Positions 1 through 14,147 of a stretch of 64,000 nucleotides of DNA are shown in pieces; the first letter of the stretch is position 1; each line of letters begins with the position of its first letter. Location of the stretch: contig OX246746.1 of assembly GCA_945910005.1 (NCBI GenBank), positions 29,310,083 through 29,374,082 of the forward strand. The letters run 5' to 3'. A program made the position numbers and the translations under genes. The notes beneath the pieces were generated by a model. That model saw only the letters and a program-made list of their open reading frames with translations. It was not told the origin of the DNA and did no database searches. The DNA comes from Isoperla grammatica. Its lineage: Eukaryota > Arthropoda > Insecta > Plecoptera > Perlodidae.

Positions 1-3000
1 TTATCGGTATGTTATGGGAATATGGTTTATTTCTGGATTTAATGATTTTAGTCGATTTTCAACTTCTTTTTAGTACAAGATATTTAAATAAATCAGTTTG
101 TGAATTGATTTTTGGAAAATCTTTGACACTTTGCTAGTACAATATGTAAAAAAAAACATTTAATATTTTAATTAATTGCACTAACTCGGGTGGTTGTACT
201 TCGGAACATGTAACTATAATAACAACAAACAAATTCTCATAAAAAGAAATTCTGTGCCGATTAGTTTTGGGTAAAATAGTTAGTTTCTAGGACTGTTGGA
301 ATCAGTAAAATGCAGATCGCCTTAATTCACGATGGCTTCTAATTGATAGGGCAACTAGCGGTGTGGGCTAGGGATTTGTCTGTCTAGCGGTCTAGTTCCA
401 TCTCGTTGAGCTAGCGTTCTTCTCAATTGATGTCCAGACAAGACAGCAGTCCAGACTCCAGACGCTCTGAAAAGCACGAACAAGTAAAGATCGTTGGTAC
501 GTCAGGAGTTGAAGACAGTTACGTTTCACCTGTATCACTTCGCGACAAAAACACGAGCAAAATAATTGCATGTAAAATCGATCAAAATCCTTTCAATAGG
601 TGGAGTTTCCTGTTTTCCTTCCATTGTACTTGTTTTTGTTTTTACGTGAGCTTTTTTTTTTTTTAGCTTTTTTTACGTGAGCTTTTTCAAGCGTGTCTTT
701 GGGTGGTACACTGCAAAAGCAAAGAAAGTCACCCAATAAATAATACATAGAAACCATGTTTGTGTTATGTACTGACCATTATGTGACTTCTGTTACTCTT
801 TCAATTGATTTTCTTATCAATAGTTACCTCAAGTGTAAGGTTTACTGATTATGGTTTAGCTGTTACACAGTACACACGTCGTCGTAGCCTCATTCTCGAG
901 TATTGTTCTGCTACTTCGTCTTTTTGTTTCTTTCTTTGTTTTTGAATAAAGAAATTTAAGTCAATTTAGGGGTTGTTTTCACAAATAAATGTATTTTTGA
1001 ATTCCTGTTTTGTCACTTAGTTTAAAAGGGATCACTATCCCAGGTATAAGTGATACCTTACTACAATTCACTGCTTGAACTGGTCTTATGCAAAATGTTT
1101 AAAAAAAAAAAAACAATTTGTAATAAAACATGGGTTTTAAGTGATTTAATCTTGACCGTCCGGCCGTGGACAAGGGTCGATCGCAGGTGCGTTGCGTTGG
1201 TTTGAGGCGTTTTGAGATCTGTTGTGATACTGGAGATTCAGAAATATGGGAAGTGGACATTGGCTAATATTGACAAGTTATGCTAAGTATGTTTCCGTGT
1301 ACATTACAGGAAAGTGATTGAAAATGGGGTCATGACAGCAACATCAACATCATGTTCCGAAAGGTTGCGTATAGAATGTAATGCATGCGTAACTAAATCT
1401 GTTAAACGTGCAAGCGTAGAGAACGTTTCTCAACTGATTCTTAATTTTGATGTCCATGCTTGTTTATGTGTACATTATTTTGATGTCAGGATCAAATCCA
1501 TAGCTAATTGCTCAACATGCATTCCATGCTGTTATAATAACTCGTATAGTTGCAGGCTGCAACTATTGCAGGTAAACTAGCTGCACAAGTGTTGGAATGG
1601 AAGATAGCCTTACTATGTTGAGAATCATAACAGTTTTTATCTTGAAACACTGGTTATGAACCTTCTTGATTTTTTACAAGCTTTATTCAAAATAATTGTT
1701 ATTTATGTAGATAGATCTAGATATTTTAGAATTGTATTTATATGACGGGTGGGTGGGGGGGGGCGAAGAAAATAAGTTACAGATCAAGGAGCTACGTACT
1801 AGTGGTTAGATATTGAATTTACTATAATTTACTAAGTTACAACATAAATTTTCTGTCAAGTGAAATTATTTTTATATTTAATGTAAATTATTCTACAATC
1901 TACAATTAATGAGCTAATTATTAAAAACAGTGACGGAGACGAATTAGTTGCAGACTGAACTCCGTATCAGTGGATGCAGCTAACAACTACGGGTCAACAA
2001 GGTTTTTAATTCGTCATGGAATTATCTTACTTATAAACTTGACAGAAACTAATTAAATGTGATTATTTTAATCGAGGATCATATGCATCAAATGCGTGGT
2101 TGACGGTAGTAATAACATCGCAATCATTAGACATTATTGTAGGTTTATAGAACACTTGAATATTTTATTTTCCAATGGAAAGTGACTGTTGGGAGGGGCC
2201 ATCTTAGCATCGTTTCGTTTAACCTCGTTTACAGCTAAGACTAAGAAGATAACCCAACCGAACAAACATGAGCTAAACTACTTATAGCTTCGACATCAGT
2301 AGTGATTGTGGTAGTGGTAGTGGCCGACGCCGTATGACCAAGCTGCCAAGTACAAGGTTAAACACAAAATATTAATTTAAAAAAATGTAATTTAGTCTGT
2401 AAATGGGTCCTATAGTAATACCGACAATTTTCATGTGCGAATGTTCGTAGTTGAATACATAATAGCGTGTGTACGAATTACTTTATTATTTAATGTATAC
2501 AGCTGCTGTTGTCTGTCTCATTTTTCACCATTCCCCTTTTAAAAAAACTTTGTAGTTTGTACATAGTTTTTAAAATTGTTTTTATATGTTACGTTAGCGT
2601 GATGAGCAATTGTGCATCTCAAGCCAAGCCATTTGTCTTTGCCTTAACGAAACCTTGAGAGTTAAGACATAGAAACTATAATCAAGCTGAGTTCCACAAT
2701 TCATCGGATTACTAATCTATCTCTGCAGCCAACAGTAATCCAAGTGTTCCAATATTCATACTGGATGGCTTCATTACATGTTCCAGAATCAATCCCAAGC
2801 CAATCCCACTCTCATCCAACTAAAACTTTTTCAACCGAGATTTATCGGATTAATTGTGGGGCGAATTTGATTTGATAAACTTTTAACTGATGATTATATG
2901 TTCGGTTGCTTGTTTGGCAAACTAATATTATCATTTGTTTAGGACATATTCTAAACGCAATGGTATTATAATTGAAGACATATACGCTGCCAAAGGAATG

Positions 3001-4025
3001 ACTATAGATGATGAATATGATAAAGGAATACGCTTTTCTACGAATGTAGTCTCCAAATGCAAATTCCCCTCCATTTACCAAGCAAAACAAATCTCTCCCG
3101 CGTTCCTCCTGACGTCAGTTCACGGCTGGTTATGCGAGATGAAGATACTGAGCAGCTTCAGTCTATTGATTGTTTCATGTTGATCATTAACGAGCTAGTT
3201 ATGTCAATTAGCGAAGAGAGAGATCATTTCATGAGAGAATACAGGTCATACGATGACCTTCATGATGAGCCTTCATTACAATAAGTTCGTTGTTCCTGAC
3301 TGTACAGCTCTGCACATTTAATTTCGTGCCATGTTCTGACTATATTTCAGCCACTTTTTCGTTTTTAAAGAAATCATTAATATAAAAAGAAACTTGTAGA
3401 GAGAGAGAGAGACACTTAAATTGGGTCCTATGCAATGTTATAAAATTTTGATTTTGGACACGCATACACGTTTTAGATTACAGGCTAAGAATACTTCTGT
3501 GAGGGAGCAAGCTGAATGTATGAATGTTCATATTTTGTACACATCTTTGTTATAACAAGTTGTCTAATCGTCAATACAACATCTGTCCATTAATCCCATT
3601 TTCAAAAATAAGAAATATGCAAAAGCCAATTGTTTGCCAATTGTGTTGTTTTCAAGAAATGTAGTTTTATTTTATTTCATTCTTCAATATTGTCATGATG
3701 TTTGGATATTCAGTGCTTTAATCCCGTGTGGGACAATAAAAGGTATATCATGGATAGTGTGGACAGTAAGGTACGCGGTGAGTATACATGCACTAATTGC
3801 GGTAATTTTCGGAAGCATTCACTACCTTAGAAAAATAATCGGAAACGTATTATGTGACGTGAGCTGTAAATTAATGATTTGGCTCACTCCTCAAACACGT
3901 GACTAGACTTGTCTAGTTATACATTTGTCATGATTGACTGTGCATTGTTAGTTAGGCAAATAGATTCCTTGTGATTGTGACTATAAACTCCGTGGGCTTT
4001 CCGGTGGTGACAAATATTCTGTGAC
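1..4025. other. No gene recognised; AT-rich noncoding sequence
   Basis: Only short unremarkable reading frames occur and none resembles a known domain. Small items seen are a direct repeat of a TTTACGTGAGCTTTTT-like word near 642-690, a G-run near 1744-1765 and a short GA run near 3401. No splice-bounded coding block could be supported on either strand. Confidence 0.6.
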
Positions 4026-4119
4026 CGTCTTTCTTAGGTATCAAGCATAAATAATGTATGCTTCTAAGAAAGACGATAATTAATTAATCATAACTATAAT
4101 TATTATAGTTATGATTAAT
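4026..4119. repeat. Two adjacent perfect hairpins
   Basis: The first hairpin has 12-bp perfect arms (4026-4037 and 4064-4075, CGTCTTTCTTAG and its complement) plus a second inner pairing. Seven bases later an 18-bp perfect inverted repeat follows with a one-base spacer (4083-4100 and 4102-4119), an almost uninterrupted 37-bp AT-rich palindrome. No target duplication was identified. They may be the tips of a decayed foldback element. Confidence 0.7.
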
Positions 4120-5679
4120 GTGAATTATTATAATAATTTACGATCAATAACAAATGTAATGTTTCACATCGAAAGAAAACGTAACAGTCGCACGCATGTA
4201 TTCTTATTACGAAAGATGATTATATTTGCTTTATGTCTTTATTATTGTAATCATACTATTCGAGATGAGTTAGGGGTTTGGTTCTATCATTACTGTTTAC
4301 TAATTGTCTTTTTAATGCACATTTATGGTTTTGCCACAGCTAAGCCCTTTCAAGGGCTTTTGGATACTAAAATAGATTAATTCAATGCTATGTGTCTTGG
4401 TAAAATTTACAATTGTTATTTAAAAAAAAATAAATAAAAAAAAAAATAATAAAATTTGCATAGTATTATTATTTAAAAAAAAAATTATTGATAAATAAAA
4501 CAAAACATGTTTACTGGCAATATGATTGGCGTGTGTATAGGTGGATATGCAGATCGTTCAGAAAATCGTGTAATTGAGATTATGTTTGATTGTTGTGACC
4601 TATTAGTTAAAATCACCTTGATCGTGCCAGCTAGGAAACTTGAACCTGCACTGATTGTTATTCCCCTACAACTCCTCTTTACGCTCTAGGTCCAACAAAC
4701 ATAATTAACTATTATTATTCTTGTACTTCTCTGAATACTCGCCACTTTGATGATGGGATTTAAATTACCGTAATAGGTCCCATCCCGACGTTACGAGCAT
4801 CGGCTTGTATGCGTCCAATTATTACTGCTAAAATAAGCTAATTAATTTTAACGTATTCTTTATGCACGGTTCAAGTTGCAGTGCGATTTATCTATGCTAA
4901 TGCTTTGTTCTAATTTCGGTCCAGTGCACTCCACTATAAACATGTGAACTTGGTGTGGGAAATAACTTCAATCTCAAAAACCCATTCTCACGTCTAGCAT
5001 TATCTAAGACTAAGCGGATAAGAACTGTCTTTCCTGTACGAACGTATGTGGTAACGCCATTTGTAGAGAGTGAGTGACACGTCACAGAAAACATAGCACA
5101 CCGCAAATGAAGAAGGGCAAGCTTTAGTTAGCCCTTGACACCAATACGAGGTTAATATTACTCACTCTTATGATCATTGGAATTATTACCGATAGAGGTA
5201 ACATTAACAATAATAAACAATACTTGTTGTATTGATCTCAAGAACGCATGGTGTTCAATGTCGATGGACTTTCACTGTGGAGTGCACGGCAGCCAGACAT
5301 GAGGGTATGTGGTCAAAAACCGGCCCGTTGTTGCTGGCCAAGGCATTGCCCCCGATACCTCCACACACCCACACACACACAGATGCGCTACTGTCACATT
5401 TCAAACAGAACTAACACAACAAACTATAGAAAGTGTATTTCTCTCGTACTTGTTCCAGGAATCAATGGTATAATATAATATATGTATCACTAGTTTAGTA
5501 GAAGAGTTTCACGCCTTCAGCTGTCAGTGGCCGTCGGAACTATGAATATGAAGTATGCATTAGGTTAGTTAATTGTATCACGTCTTATTGACCGAGGAAG
5601 GTATCACGGACACCGAAACAATGCGGCCATTCAGTCCTAATGCGGGTTGTCATATTCCTAAAATGCACTCGACACGTTT
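4120..5679. other. No gene recognised
   Basis: AT-rich sequence with homopolymer A tracts near 4421-4445 and 4474-4500 and a short ACAC run near 5365. Short open frames show no recognisable domain. Confidence 0.55.
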
Positions 5680-5840
5680 GGGGCTGTCCATATTGATTTG
5701 TGAGGGGCAAGCCCTTTAATTTTTGTATCATTAAAGGGAGGGGGGGCGGTAACACGTTTTGTGATTAACACTGTGATCAGAGGGGGGGTGGGGGGGCTAG
5801 TTTGGTCCAAAATTGTGTGACATCATTTATGGACAGCCCC
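5680..5840. mobile_element. MITE with GGGGCTGTCCATA terminal inverted repeats
   Basis: The left end reads GGGGCTGTCCATA and the right end is its exact complement (TATGGACAGCCCC), 161 bp apart. The interior is non-coding with long G-runs. TTT flanks each side, so a 3-bp TTT duplication is possible but weak. The size and terminal repeats indicate a non-autonomous DNA transposon. The superfamily cannot be assigned from this copy. Confidence 0.75.
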
Positions 5841-7350
5841 TTTACTGACCAGGGGTGTGCAACCTTTATCGTAAAACAATTTATGTTGTTTATCGTAAGC
5901 CGGACGTTTCACAGACGAGGTTTACCGCTGCATTGGTGATAAAAAAGAAGAGGAGTGAGGGGTGTAAATTATATCCCTAATTACTGTCAACGACCGCCCC
6001 ACTTCTTGAGTTAGTGAACCGAGATCATTTTAGTCAGCCACCATTTCGCTTCGAAAGATGCAAACGTTCCTAAACTACTTTGGGCCGCACCAGACCAGAC
6101 ACTGGACCGCAAGTTGCACATACTAAGCCTAGACGCTGTCTGGATGGAAACAATGGCTAATCTGTTACTCCCAAAGTACACTTCTCAGTAAAGTTGTTTT
6201 CTGTAAATCTTCAAAACTTACAATCTGAACAGGATGTTTTACTTTGATTTATACATTTTATTTTTCATAACTTTTTAGATGTTTTTATTTGATAGGGCCG
6301 ATATGACAAGATCGTTTTTCTTTCCAAAGTTTCGAAAATCTCAAGTAGTTTTTAATTTTGTATTTAGTGTGGCTGTAAGAATTCACAAATAGAACATTAC
6401 CGGGACATTTGAAACTGCATTCACTATTTTCTCTACTCACATTTCTCTACTTGAGAGAGGCTCGTCCAGTCAAACAACAACATTGTAATGATTGAAAACA
6501 TTTTTTTAAATTTCCATTTCGCCAATAATAACCACTAGTCTTTTCACCTAGTAATAACCCCAAATGCCTTTGCCTCCCCGTACATTATACGACTGTACTC
6601 GATGGCGAAATATAACGAGTGTGAATATCAACATAACGCCTCTCCGCCGCGAGACAAAAGTAAGAAGCACGATAATAGACTATTAAAAAATGCCATTCCC
6701 CATCTTAAATAACTGGTTTCTATTTTCTAACCAAGTGTAAAAGTGTTACTTGTAGCATACTTTACGCTCGTACACATAATTTGTATGTATAGAATTTCGT
6801 TTCAGGACTATCTGAAGATAACGAGATTTGGTAGGTTGAGGTTAGGTGAGGTGATGTGAGAAAGTTCTTGAGCGGAAGGTTGAGGGACGGGCGGAAGAAG
6901 GTCAACTATCTAAAGAATCGAATCGTCGGATGTCCAGCGCACATGTCTGAACGTCGCCGCATATTTGCACGTCCCATCCATTCCATTACCTAATTGTGAG
7001 TCATCCCAGTCGTGATGTTTTAGAGTTTAGACGTCACATATATAGCGTGACATGACACTGAGTAATGGTGACATACGAGACGTTGTTTATACACAAAGGT
7101 TGGTAATGGTACTGTAAACACCATTTGTAGGTGGCAAGTGGAGTCATTCTTAATTGGCGAAGGTGAATCATAGCCATAAAAAATATGTAGGCCTATATAT
7201 ATAAACTTCAGACGGGTCTCTATTTCTGAAAGTTGTCACTTTGTGACATAACTCACAGTGCGGTAGAAGTCTTAAGTCCTAACCTCACTTTACGTGATAT
7301 TTACTTATGGCGAGGGACCCAGAGCTGTTGGGAGTTCGAATTCCATTATA
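5841..7350. other. No gene recognised
   Basis: Mixed-composition noncoding sequence. A moderately GC-rich stretch lies near 6860-6990. No coding exon, RNA gene or clear repeat boundary was identified. Confidence 0.5.
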
Positions 7351-7509
7351 GGCAACCCAAGACTACCTTAAATATACTTTCGTCACTGCCGAGGCACTCG
7401 TAGCCAACCAACGAACCGCCCGAGACAAGCGCGCGCAAATAACGATCGCTGATTGGCTACGAGAACCTCGCCTGTGACGAAAGCATATGTAAGGTTGTCT
7501 TGGGTTGCC
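7351..7509. mobile_element. Foldback MITE, 159 bp, arms about 60 bp, TATA target duplication
   Basis: The element starts GGCAACCCAAGAC and ends with the complement GTCTTGGGTTGCC. The two arms stay alignable for about 60 bp with roughly nine differences, leaving a loop of about 40 bp. TATA sits on both sides (7347-7350 and 7510-7513), a plausible 4-bp target duplication. The interior has no coding capacity. Confidence 0.8.
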
Positions 7510-9769
7510 TATACTTACAGGATTCTATGGAGAACCCTTGTTAATCGTCCCGGCACAATCATTAATGTTATGGAAGGTACCTTATGCCCATCTATCCAAT
7601 AACCTTGCCTTATGCAGGTAGTACTGGCCCAGCGGCAAGACATGTCGCCTCTTCGATACCGACCAATGGCAATCCCATCATATACTTAGTTAAGACACCT
7701 AGAGCGGACAAGTTTTCCCTGGGCACTGTATGCAAAGCATAAAGATACGAGAAAAAGCAATATTTTTACATTTCCGTAGTTTTTCTAAGGAAAAAAACGT
7801 GTTGTTAATATTTGTTATTTACAAATAATTACTTTAATAACAACTTATTCGAAAAACTTTCTCGTTTCGAGCTAGACCTAGTAATTATGTGCTTAGGGTA
7901 ATATTGGGGGGAATTGTTACGAAGACACCATGCAGTCAGCTTCCTTAATAATATGCACCCAAGTTCAAGCTTATGAATTATAAAATTCCTGTCGCTAGAC
8001 TTATTTCCTGTATAGAGAAAGTAGGTTCTAGCGTCTATCACAGGTAGTGCGGGCAGGTGTGTCCGCCGACTCAACTTTTCGAAGAACACTACGAGATAAT
8101 CTATCACGGCCGTAATTATAGAAGCAAAGACTTTATTTCAAGAAGTGATCATTGAAAACCATCGTATAATGGTCTGTGTTAAAGAAACCGCTGGTTAAAT
8201 GCCTTGGGATAACAGTTTACAATCATCTAATTATGTAGTCCTGCATTGTTTGTCGTTTTGTAGCTAGGAAAAAAGAGAATTTGAATTGTTCATCGCATAT
8301 TATATAGATCATTCGAGTTAGCATAAGTAGGTTGGCAATCTTCTAGTTGCACCCGCTGAAGAGCAACTCCAACTACCGAATTAATTACAATCGTGGATTA
8401 AAACACCATCAATTAATATTTGTTTGTTTTCATCAAAGAGCATATAGTAGATATTTTGTTGGTGACAATTACAAACGATAGAACAATTACGTGTAAATGA
8501 AACAACATGAAACAAAAGCAACAACATTAATTTGAAAATATTTTTTGACTACTATAACCATGTTTTGCTATGCCCTGATATTTGCAAAAATGTCTTAATA
8601 ATATTATGTCACCTATTCAAAATTGAGAATAATAACGTATACACACAAAACTCAAGTAAAACAAACTCAACATTATGAACATATTTTTTTTTAGTCTTGA
8701 AATGTAGAAAAACTCAGACAAACTTTTTTTCAAAAACGATACTGTAGTGCAGGGTTCCTGGTCAAATTATTTTTAAAAGAGCGTAACGATAAACATTTTC
8801 AATTTATTGTGTTTTTCTCCACTACAAACACGAATATAAAAATGTCACTGTTATTCGCCAAAGTATACCAATTTCGGGTTTTGGCGGTGATTCAATTTTT
8901 TTTTTCATTTTCACATTTAAAATTGATCAATTCATGCTCATTTTGTGAAACTAAATCATTCATACACATGTGGTTTGGTCTTATCGTCAGTCGCGAATTT
9001 CACGGAACTCTAATGATATGGAATAATACAACACGTTTCTGATTCTGAGGAAAATTCTTTAGGTATTATCAATCATATTGATGCATTGATAAACGTATAG
9101 CTACATGATTAGAGGCCACACAAATAAATCCACACAAGTGTATTTAAAAAAAGTAAGGGACACATTCTAGGAAATTGAAAAACTCACGAAACCTGAATGG
9201 TTGACACAAAAATGGTTGAGTCTTACATATTGTTTCCTTTTGGTTTGTAATCATTCTTTCATATAATTAGGACCATGGCAATGCAACATTTTAGACATTT
9301 ATTTTAGACGGTAAAGTAAAACGATACAGCTAAATTTTTATGTGGATTTTTGTGTAGATATAGATCCTTTTTGGAATACCCAATTGAAAACCTATAACAA
9401 CATTGGACTCTCGTAAATCAATATTTTAACAAAGATTTCGCGTTATTATTTACGTACCTACAAACTACGGTTATGTTTAATAGGATTTAGTTACCACCCA
9501 ATGTGTGGTGAGTGTAAATACTATATAGTTTGGACTAAGTGGAATACTGGTGACCTAGTGAACCACATCACACCTCACTCTTCCCATATAAATACTTTCA
9601 GCGAAACGATAAAGAACAAAATAAGGCAAACAGATGCTTGGAAGAACAAACTCCACACGATGATCACGATGTCCTAACCGAGACTCGATCGGGGACATCG
9701 GGGATCACGAACGAAGAGACTGCGCCTAAACGACCCCCCCTCCCGGCCACACTACGAAACCTGCCTGCA
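7510..9769. other. No gene recognised; possible tRNA-like SINE fragment near 7625-7670
   Basis: Positions 7625-7670 contain a weak A-box-like word followed by CTTCGATACC, resembling the B box of the SINE at 30885-31090. The rest is AT-rich and shows no supported gene. Confidence 0.4.
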
Positions 9770-9936
9770 ACTTGCCGCTCTTCAGGTGGTTTCGTTTATC
9801 AGGGAAGACATGTCCGAGGGCTGTTAGTAGAATTTGATCCCACCATTGCCTTCTGGCTGAGGAATAACCATGGAAAAAACCTTCAGTCAGGATTGCCTCT
9901 GCCGATGCATCCTGTGATAGACTGTTGTCACTGAGC
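9770..9936 (-). mobile_element. SINE fragment, minus-strand copy of the 30885-31090 family
   Basis: Read on the minus strand it carries AATCCTGACTGAAGGTTTTT, then a GGTTATTCCTCAG block, then ACAGCCCTCGGA. These are the same ordered blocks as the body of the SINE at 30885-31090. The tRNA-like head is not recognisable here. Open frames crossing it are incidental. Confidence 0.65.
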
Positions 9937-10339
9937 CAGTGAGCCATCTCTATGAAATGGAATTACATGACTTTTAAACAAAACTAATTTTGCACAGCTT
10001 TTTATAAACGTTTCAAAATTGAAAGTATCTATGTAGTCATATTATCTAAATAAACATTAAAAAATATCGATGTCCATATTTTCAGATTTTGTAAAAACAC
10101 ATTAAATTGAAACCACTATTTTTAAATTTATCTGTTTAACGAAATTTCAGAAATAACTGTTATCCCAATTAGTTTATGGTCACAACCCAATTCACGAACC
10201 ATTTGTTTCTTCACGAATTCCTTGTGAATAATGAGGCAACCAGCAGCCCACTCATTGTTAAATGCTAATTGCACTTGTCAACTCCGTCCTTCTCTTTTAC
10301 CTGTTCAGAATATTTAAATTTAGCTGCTCGCTCGAAATA

Positions 10340-10358
10340 CACAGACAGACAGACAGAC

Positions 10359-10399
<41 letters not shown>

Positions 10400-10404
10400 T
10401 ACAG
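10340..10404. repeat. (ACAG)n microsatellite
   Basis: About 16 tandem ACAG units with single interruptions (one GATAG, one CATAC). Confidence 0.95.
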
Positions 10405-11784
10405 AATGTTGTTTTTAGAAAGAAAGGTATGACCACTCCCTTCCGTTACAATTAGAACATAAATCATGTTTTAGGGTTGCTCGTTTTTCGTTTCTCAAAA
10501 TTAGGATAATGTACAAGACAGACCGACACTCTTTGGTACAACCGGGAAATGTACCAGCCTGCAATCTGCATCTTTATTATTTACTTATAAAATGTATATT
10601 TTGTTTATTACATCTATTTTTTTATATTTATTATTATTTATCAAATTATGACCAACAGGGATGACCCCAGCAAGGGTGAAATAATATATAATCTACATTC
10701 TAGACTACATGTTAAATAAAATTAATAATAACTAATTAGTTAAGTAAGTTAACTATTTTCTGAGAACAGACTGCAATTCAGGTTGGTCTAAATGCATCAG
10801 GTTTGGGTTTGGAATGAGCCACTAAACAGGTCCTGGTTCAGGCGAGTGTTCTTATAAAATACTGGTTCGGGTAACGGTATTTTGGATTTGGGTTCGGGAT
10901 TCAAAAATGATGACCACTTGTTAAAATTACATCAAGCTTACGGAATTGTAATTTTGATCTGACAATTAAAAAAATCGAAATATAAACATAAAATTTTGCT
11001 GAGATAGGTTCCTCAAAATTTATGAACAAACTAAGACGTTTTAAATTTCACTTCCTTTTTGCACTTTTCAATTTGGAATCTCCAATACATCAATACAAGC
11101 TATTTGATTAAACAGCGTTCTTTTTAATTTTTCAAAATAAAATAAAAAACACATTTCTCATAATGAATGGCGATTGCATTATCATATCACACCAGTGGGC
11201 AATCGTCTCGATTATACCGTTGCCAAAATATGAGAAGTAAAACCCAAATACGTTCATCTTCAAAATGAAAGTGGTTTCCGAGATTGAGACCCGCATACTT
11301 TGTTTTGAGAGCAACAAGTTGCTGAACCAAAAAGAGGTATTTGTATACCCCTTTGTCCTCATCCTCTTCTACGAGTGACTCATGTCTCAGACAACTGTCT
11401 CCGCTTTATAATTACGGCTACATATTTTACGTGTATTTTAAAATACTAATAGTCTCAGACAAGCCTGACGCATTTTCGACATTAGAAGACACAAAGGCTG
11501 ATTTGGTACAAGGCTTGTTTGGAAACAACAAGTCGCCAGGAAAATATTTCAATTGCTTTGCCTCGCGCACAAAGAGAGGAATAATTATCTGAGTAATAGC
11601 TCGATCAACAATCCTTTCGTCAGACATATTTCAATGACAAAGACCTTTCATCCAAGAACGATTCTTCTCGATAAAAAAAAAAAAAAAAAAAACATCTACC
11701 CTGCAGAACCCCCGATTTCTGCTGTTTAAGTTGCTCTAAAATGGTTAATTGTTAAAAATTAAACCAAAATATGTAACCCCGAGA
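10405..11784. other. No gene recognised
   Basis: AT-rich sequence. Near 10850-10910 there is a GGTTCGGGT-type word pattern. A 19-A run occurs near 11673-11691. No domain or RNA gene was found. Confidence 0.5.
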
Positions 11785-11951
11785 TTATTTAGTGATATTT
11801 CTTGTAAATGTTTCATTGTTCCGACAAATACTTCCGTTTTTCAAATGTTCTTGTGAAATGTGTTTGCAACAATAAGCAAGAACATTAAATTGTTAACAAG
11901 GGAAATATTTATTGGAACAATGAAACATTCACAAGGAAGAGCACTAAATGA
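11785..11951. mobile_element. Foldback MITE, full hairpin copy
   Basis: The arms (about 11786-11838 and 11900-11951) are mutual complements sharing ATGTTTCATTGTTCC and ATTTAGTG at the outer edge. A diverged copy of its right half occurs at 52200-52320, and similarity there extends beyond the hairpin, so the family is longer than this unit. There is no coding potential. Confidence 0.75.
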
Positions 11952-14029
11952 TCGAGAGGATGATAGAAATGTATTGTTTTACTTTGTGACCATTTAAAAG
12001 CATGTTAAAGTAATTTTAACCGACAATAATAGAGGGTAAAATCTGTTTTTGGTTGTTGGAACTAAAAATTAAAACTTTGCGTTTTCTGTCGTTTGTGTTT
12101 ATGTGTACGAACTGCGAAGTGATGGCATTTCGGGAGTAAAGGGAAAACGTCACTTTGAACCCAAACTTTTCTCCACCGAACCCGAAATAATTAATTAACT
12201 TGAGTAGCGAAACACCGATCCTTCTCCCCTTGCATTTATTGGGCGCAAGGTTGGTGTTTTCTGTCGCGCAGTGAAGACAGGTTTGGGCGCAAACGAACTT
12301 TGTTCCCTTGCGCCCAAATCAGAAAAGGGTAATCGGACTTGAAATGCTAATTCTCAGGCACAATGGGGAAAAAGTTTGAGGGTTTGATAAAGTGAATGTT
12401 GTTCCCCTTTGCGTCCGATATTTCATCTGAATGTTCTAGCCTGGCCTAACGTGGTTTGACCCTCAACGCCCCCTCAGTATCTTCTCGGCAAGAAAGTTGA
12501 GAAAGTACTTTTTACAGACGGTTGCAGAAGTAACAAACATTACATGGTAAAAATGACAAATGTTTCTGATACAATAGACGGAGACCATTTTCAAAATGAT
12601 CTAGGACCCTTAGGCAAGTTTTACTCGTGGCCCTCTAAATCTTCAATTACAAATCAAGATTAATATAGGCTAATATGATGATAGTGTATGCATCAATGAA
12701 CGTTGACATAACATTTGAAAACTAGTTTATAGTGGTTGTGAATTGCGAGTCTAAAAGAGATAATTTTGAAAATAGTCTATTAGCATTTTGTAGTTGACTC
12801 AAGTTGCTATTATACAGAACACATATTATGACGGTAAATTTTACTAAAACCTTATTTTGGCGCATCTATCAACATCATTTTGATGGTATCCTGTTCACAG
12901 ACAAAAACAAATACACGTTATTTGTTAAGTTCAACTCGAGTTCAACCGAAATAAAAACAATATCTTATTTCGGTTTTTGTCTGGAACCGGTCGGGCAGTC
13001 TGTCTGTAATCTGTATCTGTATTCTGCGACGCAGACAGACAGACAGTTAGACAGACAGACAGTTTAGAGGGACAGAGAAAGTCCCGTCTGATTCGGATGA
13101 AGCTGAATAATTGATAACAACGGCAGGGACTATTGTTACATACATAACTAGTAATTACTGAAAATTTACGCCACTGACAAATCTTCATGTGTATAACCTG
13201 ATCTGTTGCCTTTGGTTCTTACTATATTGTTTTGTTTGACAAAAGTGGCAAATTTACGCGTTAGAATTATTATAGATTTATTAAAATCATTTTAGACGCT
13301 TTCGCAGTTCACTCAGATAAATACGTAAGGGATTGTTTTCCCCATTTTACCACATAAATAGCCGATCACAACAACAAATTGATGCAATTATGCAATAAAA
13401 ATATCACAAGTAATATTATAACATAACATCGCTACACATAAATAAAACTGATATAAAATCACTAACTACCAGCCACGCTACCAGCCGCAGCGCTCAAGAA
13501 GAAGATACAATGCATACGCCTACCTGCAGCTATTTAATGTAGAACACAAGTGGATGCTGTGTACACCGTAGTCACGTTATTGTAGTCATTCAAACACACG
13601 TAGACCTACCGGTCTCATTTAGCAGTAGGCCTTTGCTTGGTGACTAAAAACAAAAACACAATAATAATACACCGTTCGGCACGTAAGTTTTTGTCCGACT
13701 GCGACTGCGACTGCGAGTTATAAGTAAAGTAGCATGAAATGTTTTTGTTTGGAGTCAAAGCTCTTTGCAATGTGGCTTGACGCCCCACGACTAAACTGGT
13801 TCTCAAGACAACTGACAGCGCACAACGAGGATCGAGTGCATACCATACCACTGTAGGGAGATGAACCAAGTTCAGGGCTAACAACTAACTATAGCGCCAG
13901 GCGAACGTGTGACGTAGGAGGATTTCGCAGACTGCTATCGATAGGGACACGAGGCAGTGGCGGGGCAGGGGGGGATTGCCCCTCCCCCCTAAAAAAAAAA
14001 ATCCCAGCTGTAAGCTTAAAGGAACCTAA
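11952..14029. other. No gene recognised; small CTGT/ACAG inverted repeat at 13000-13065
   Basis: A TCTGTCTGT run at about 13000 faces ACAGACAG runs at 13034-13062, making a short hairpin. Near 13954 there is a CAGTGGCGGGG word followed by G and C runs. It resembles the end of the hAT elements at 60493 and 63015, but no partner end was found. Confidence 0.5.
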
Positions 14030-14147
14030 CTTGAGAACGCTTCAAAATTGTAAAAGTAATTCCTACGCGTTTTCTACCATCTAAACAATGAATTTAAAAA
14101 AGGTGAAATATTGTAATTGTTATGACTGTCATTTCAATAATTAATTT
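14030..14147 (+). mobile_element. MITE half copy (41305-41605 family)
   Basis: It carries the ordered blocks TTGAGAACGCTTCAA, AAAAGTAATTCCTAC, TAAACAATGAATTTAAAAA and GACTGTCATTTCAATAATTA. The same blocks occur at 17792, 29800 and 41305. Only the left half of the hairpin is present. Confidence 0.7.
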
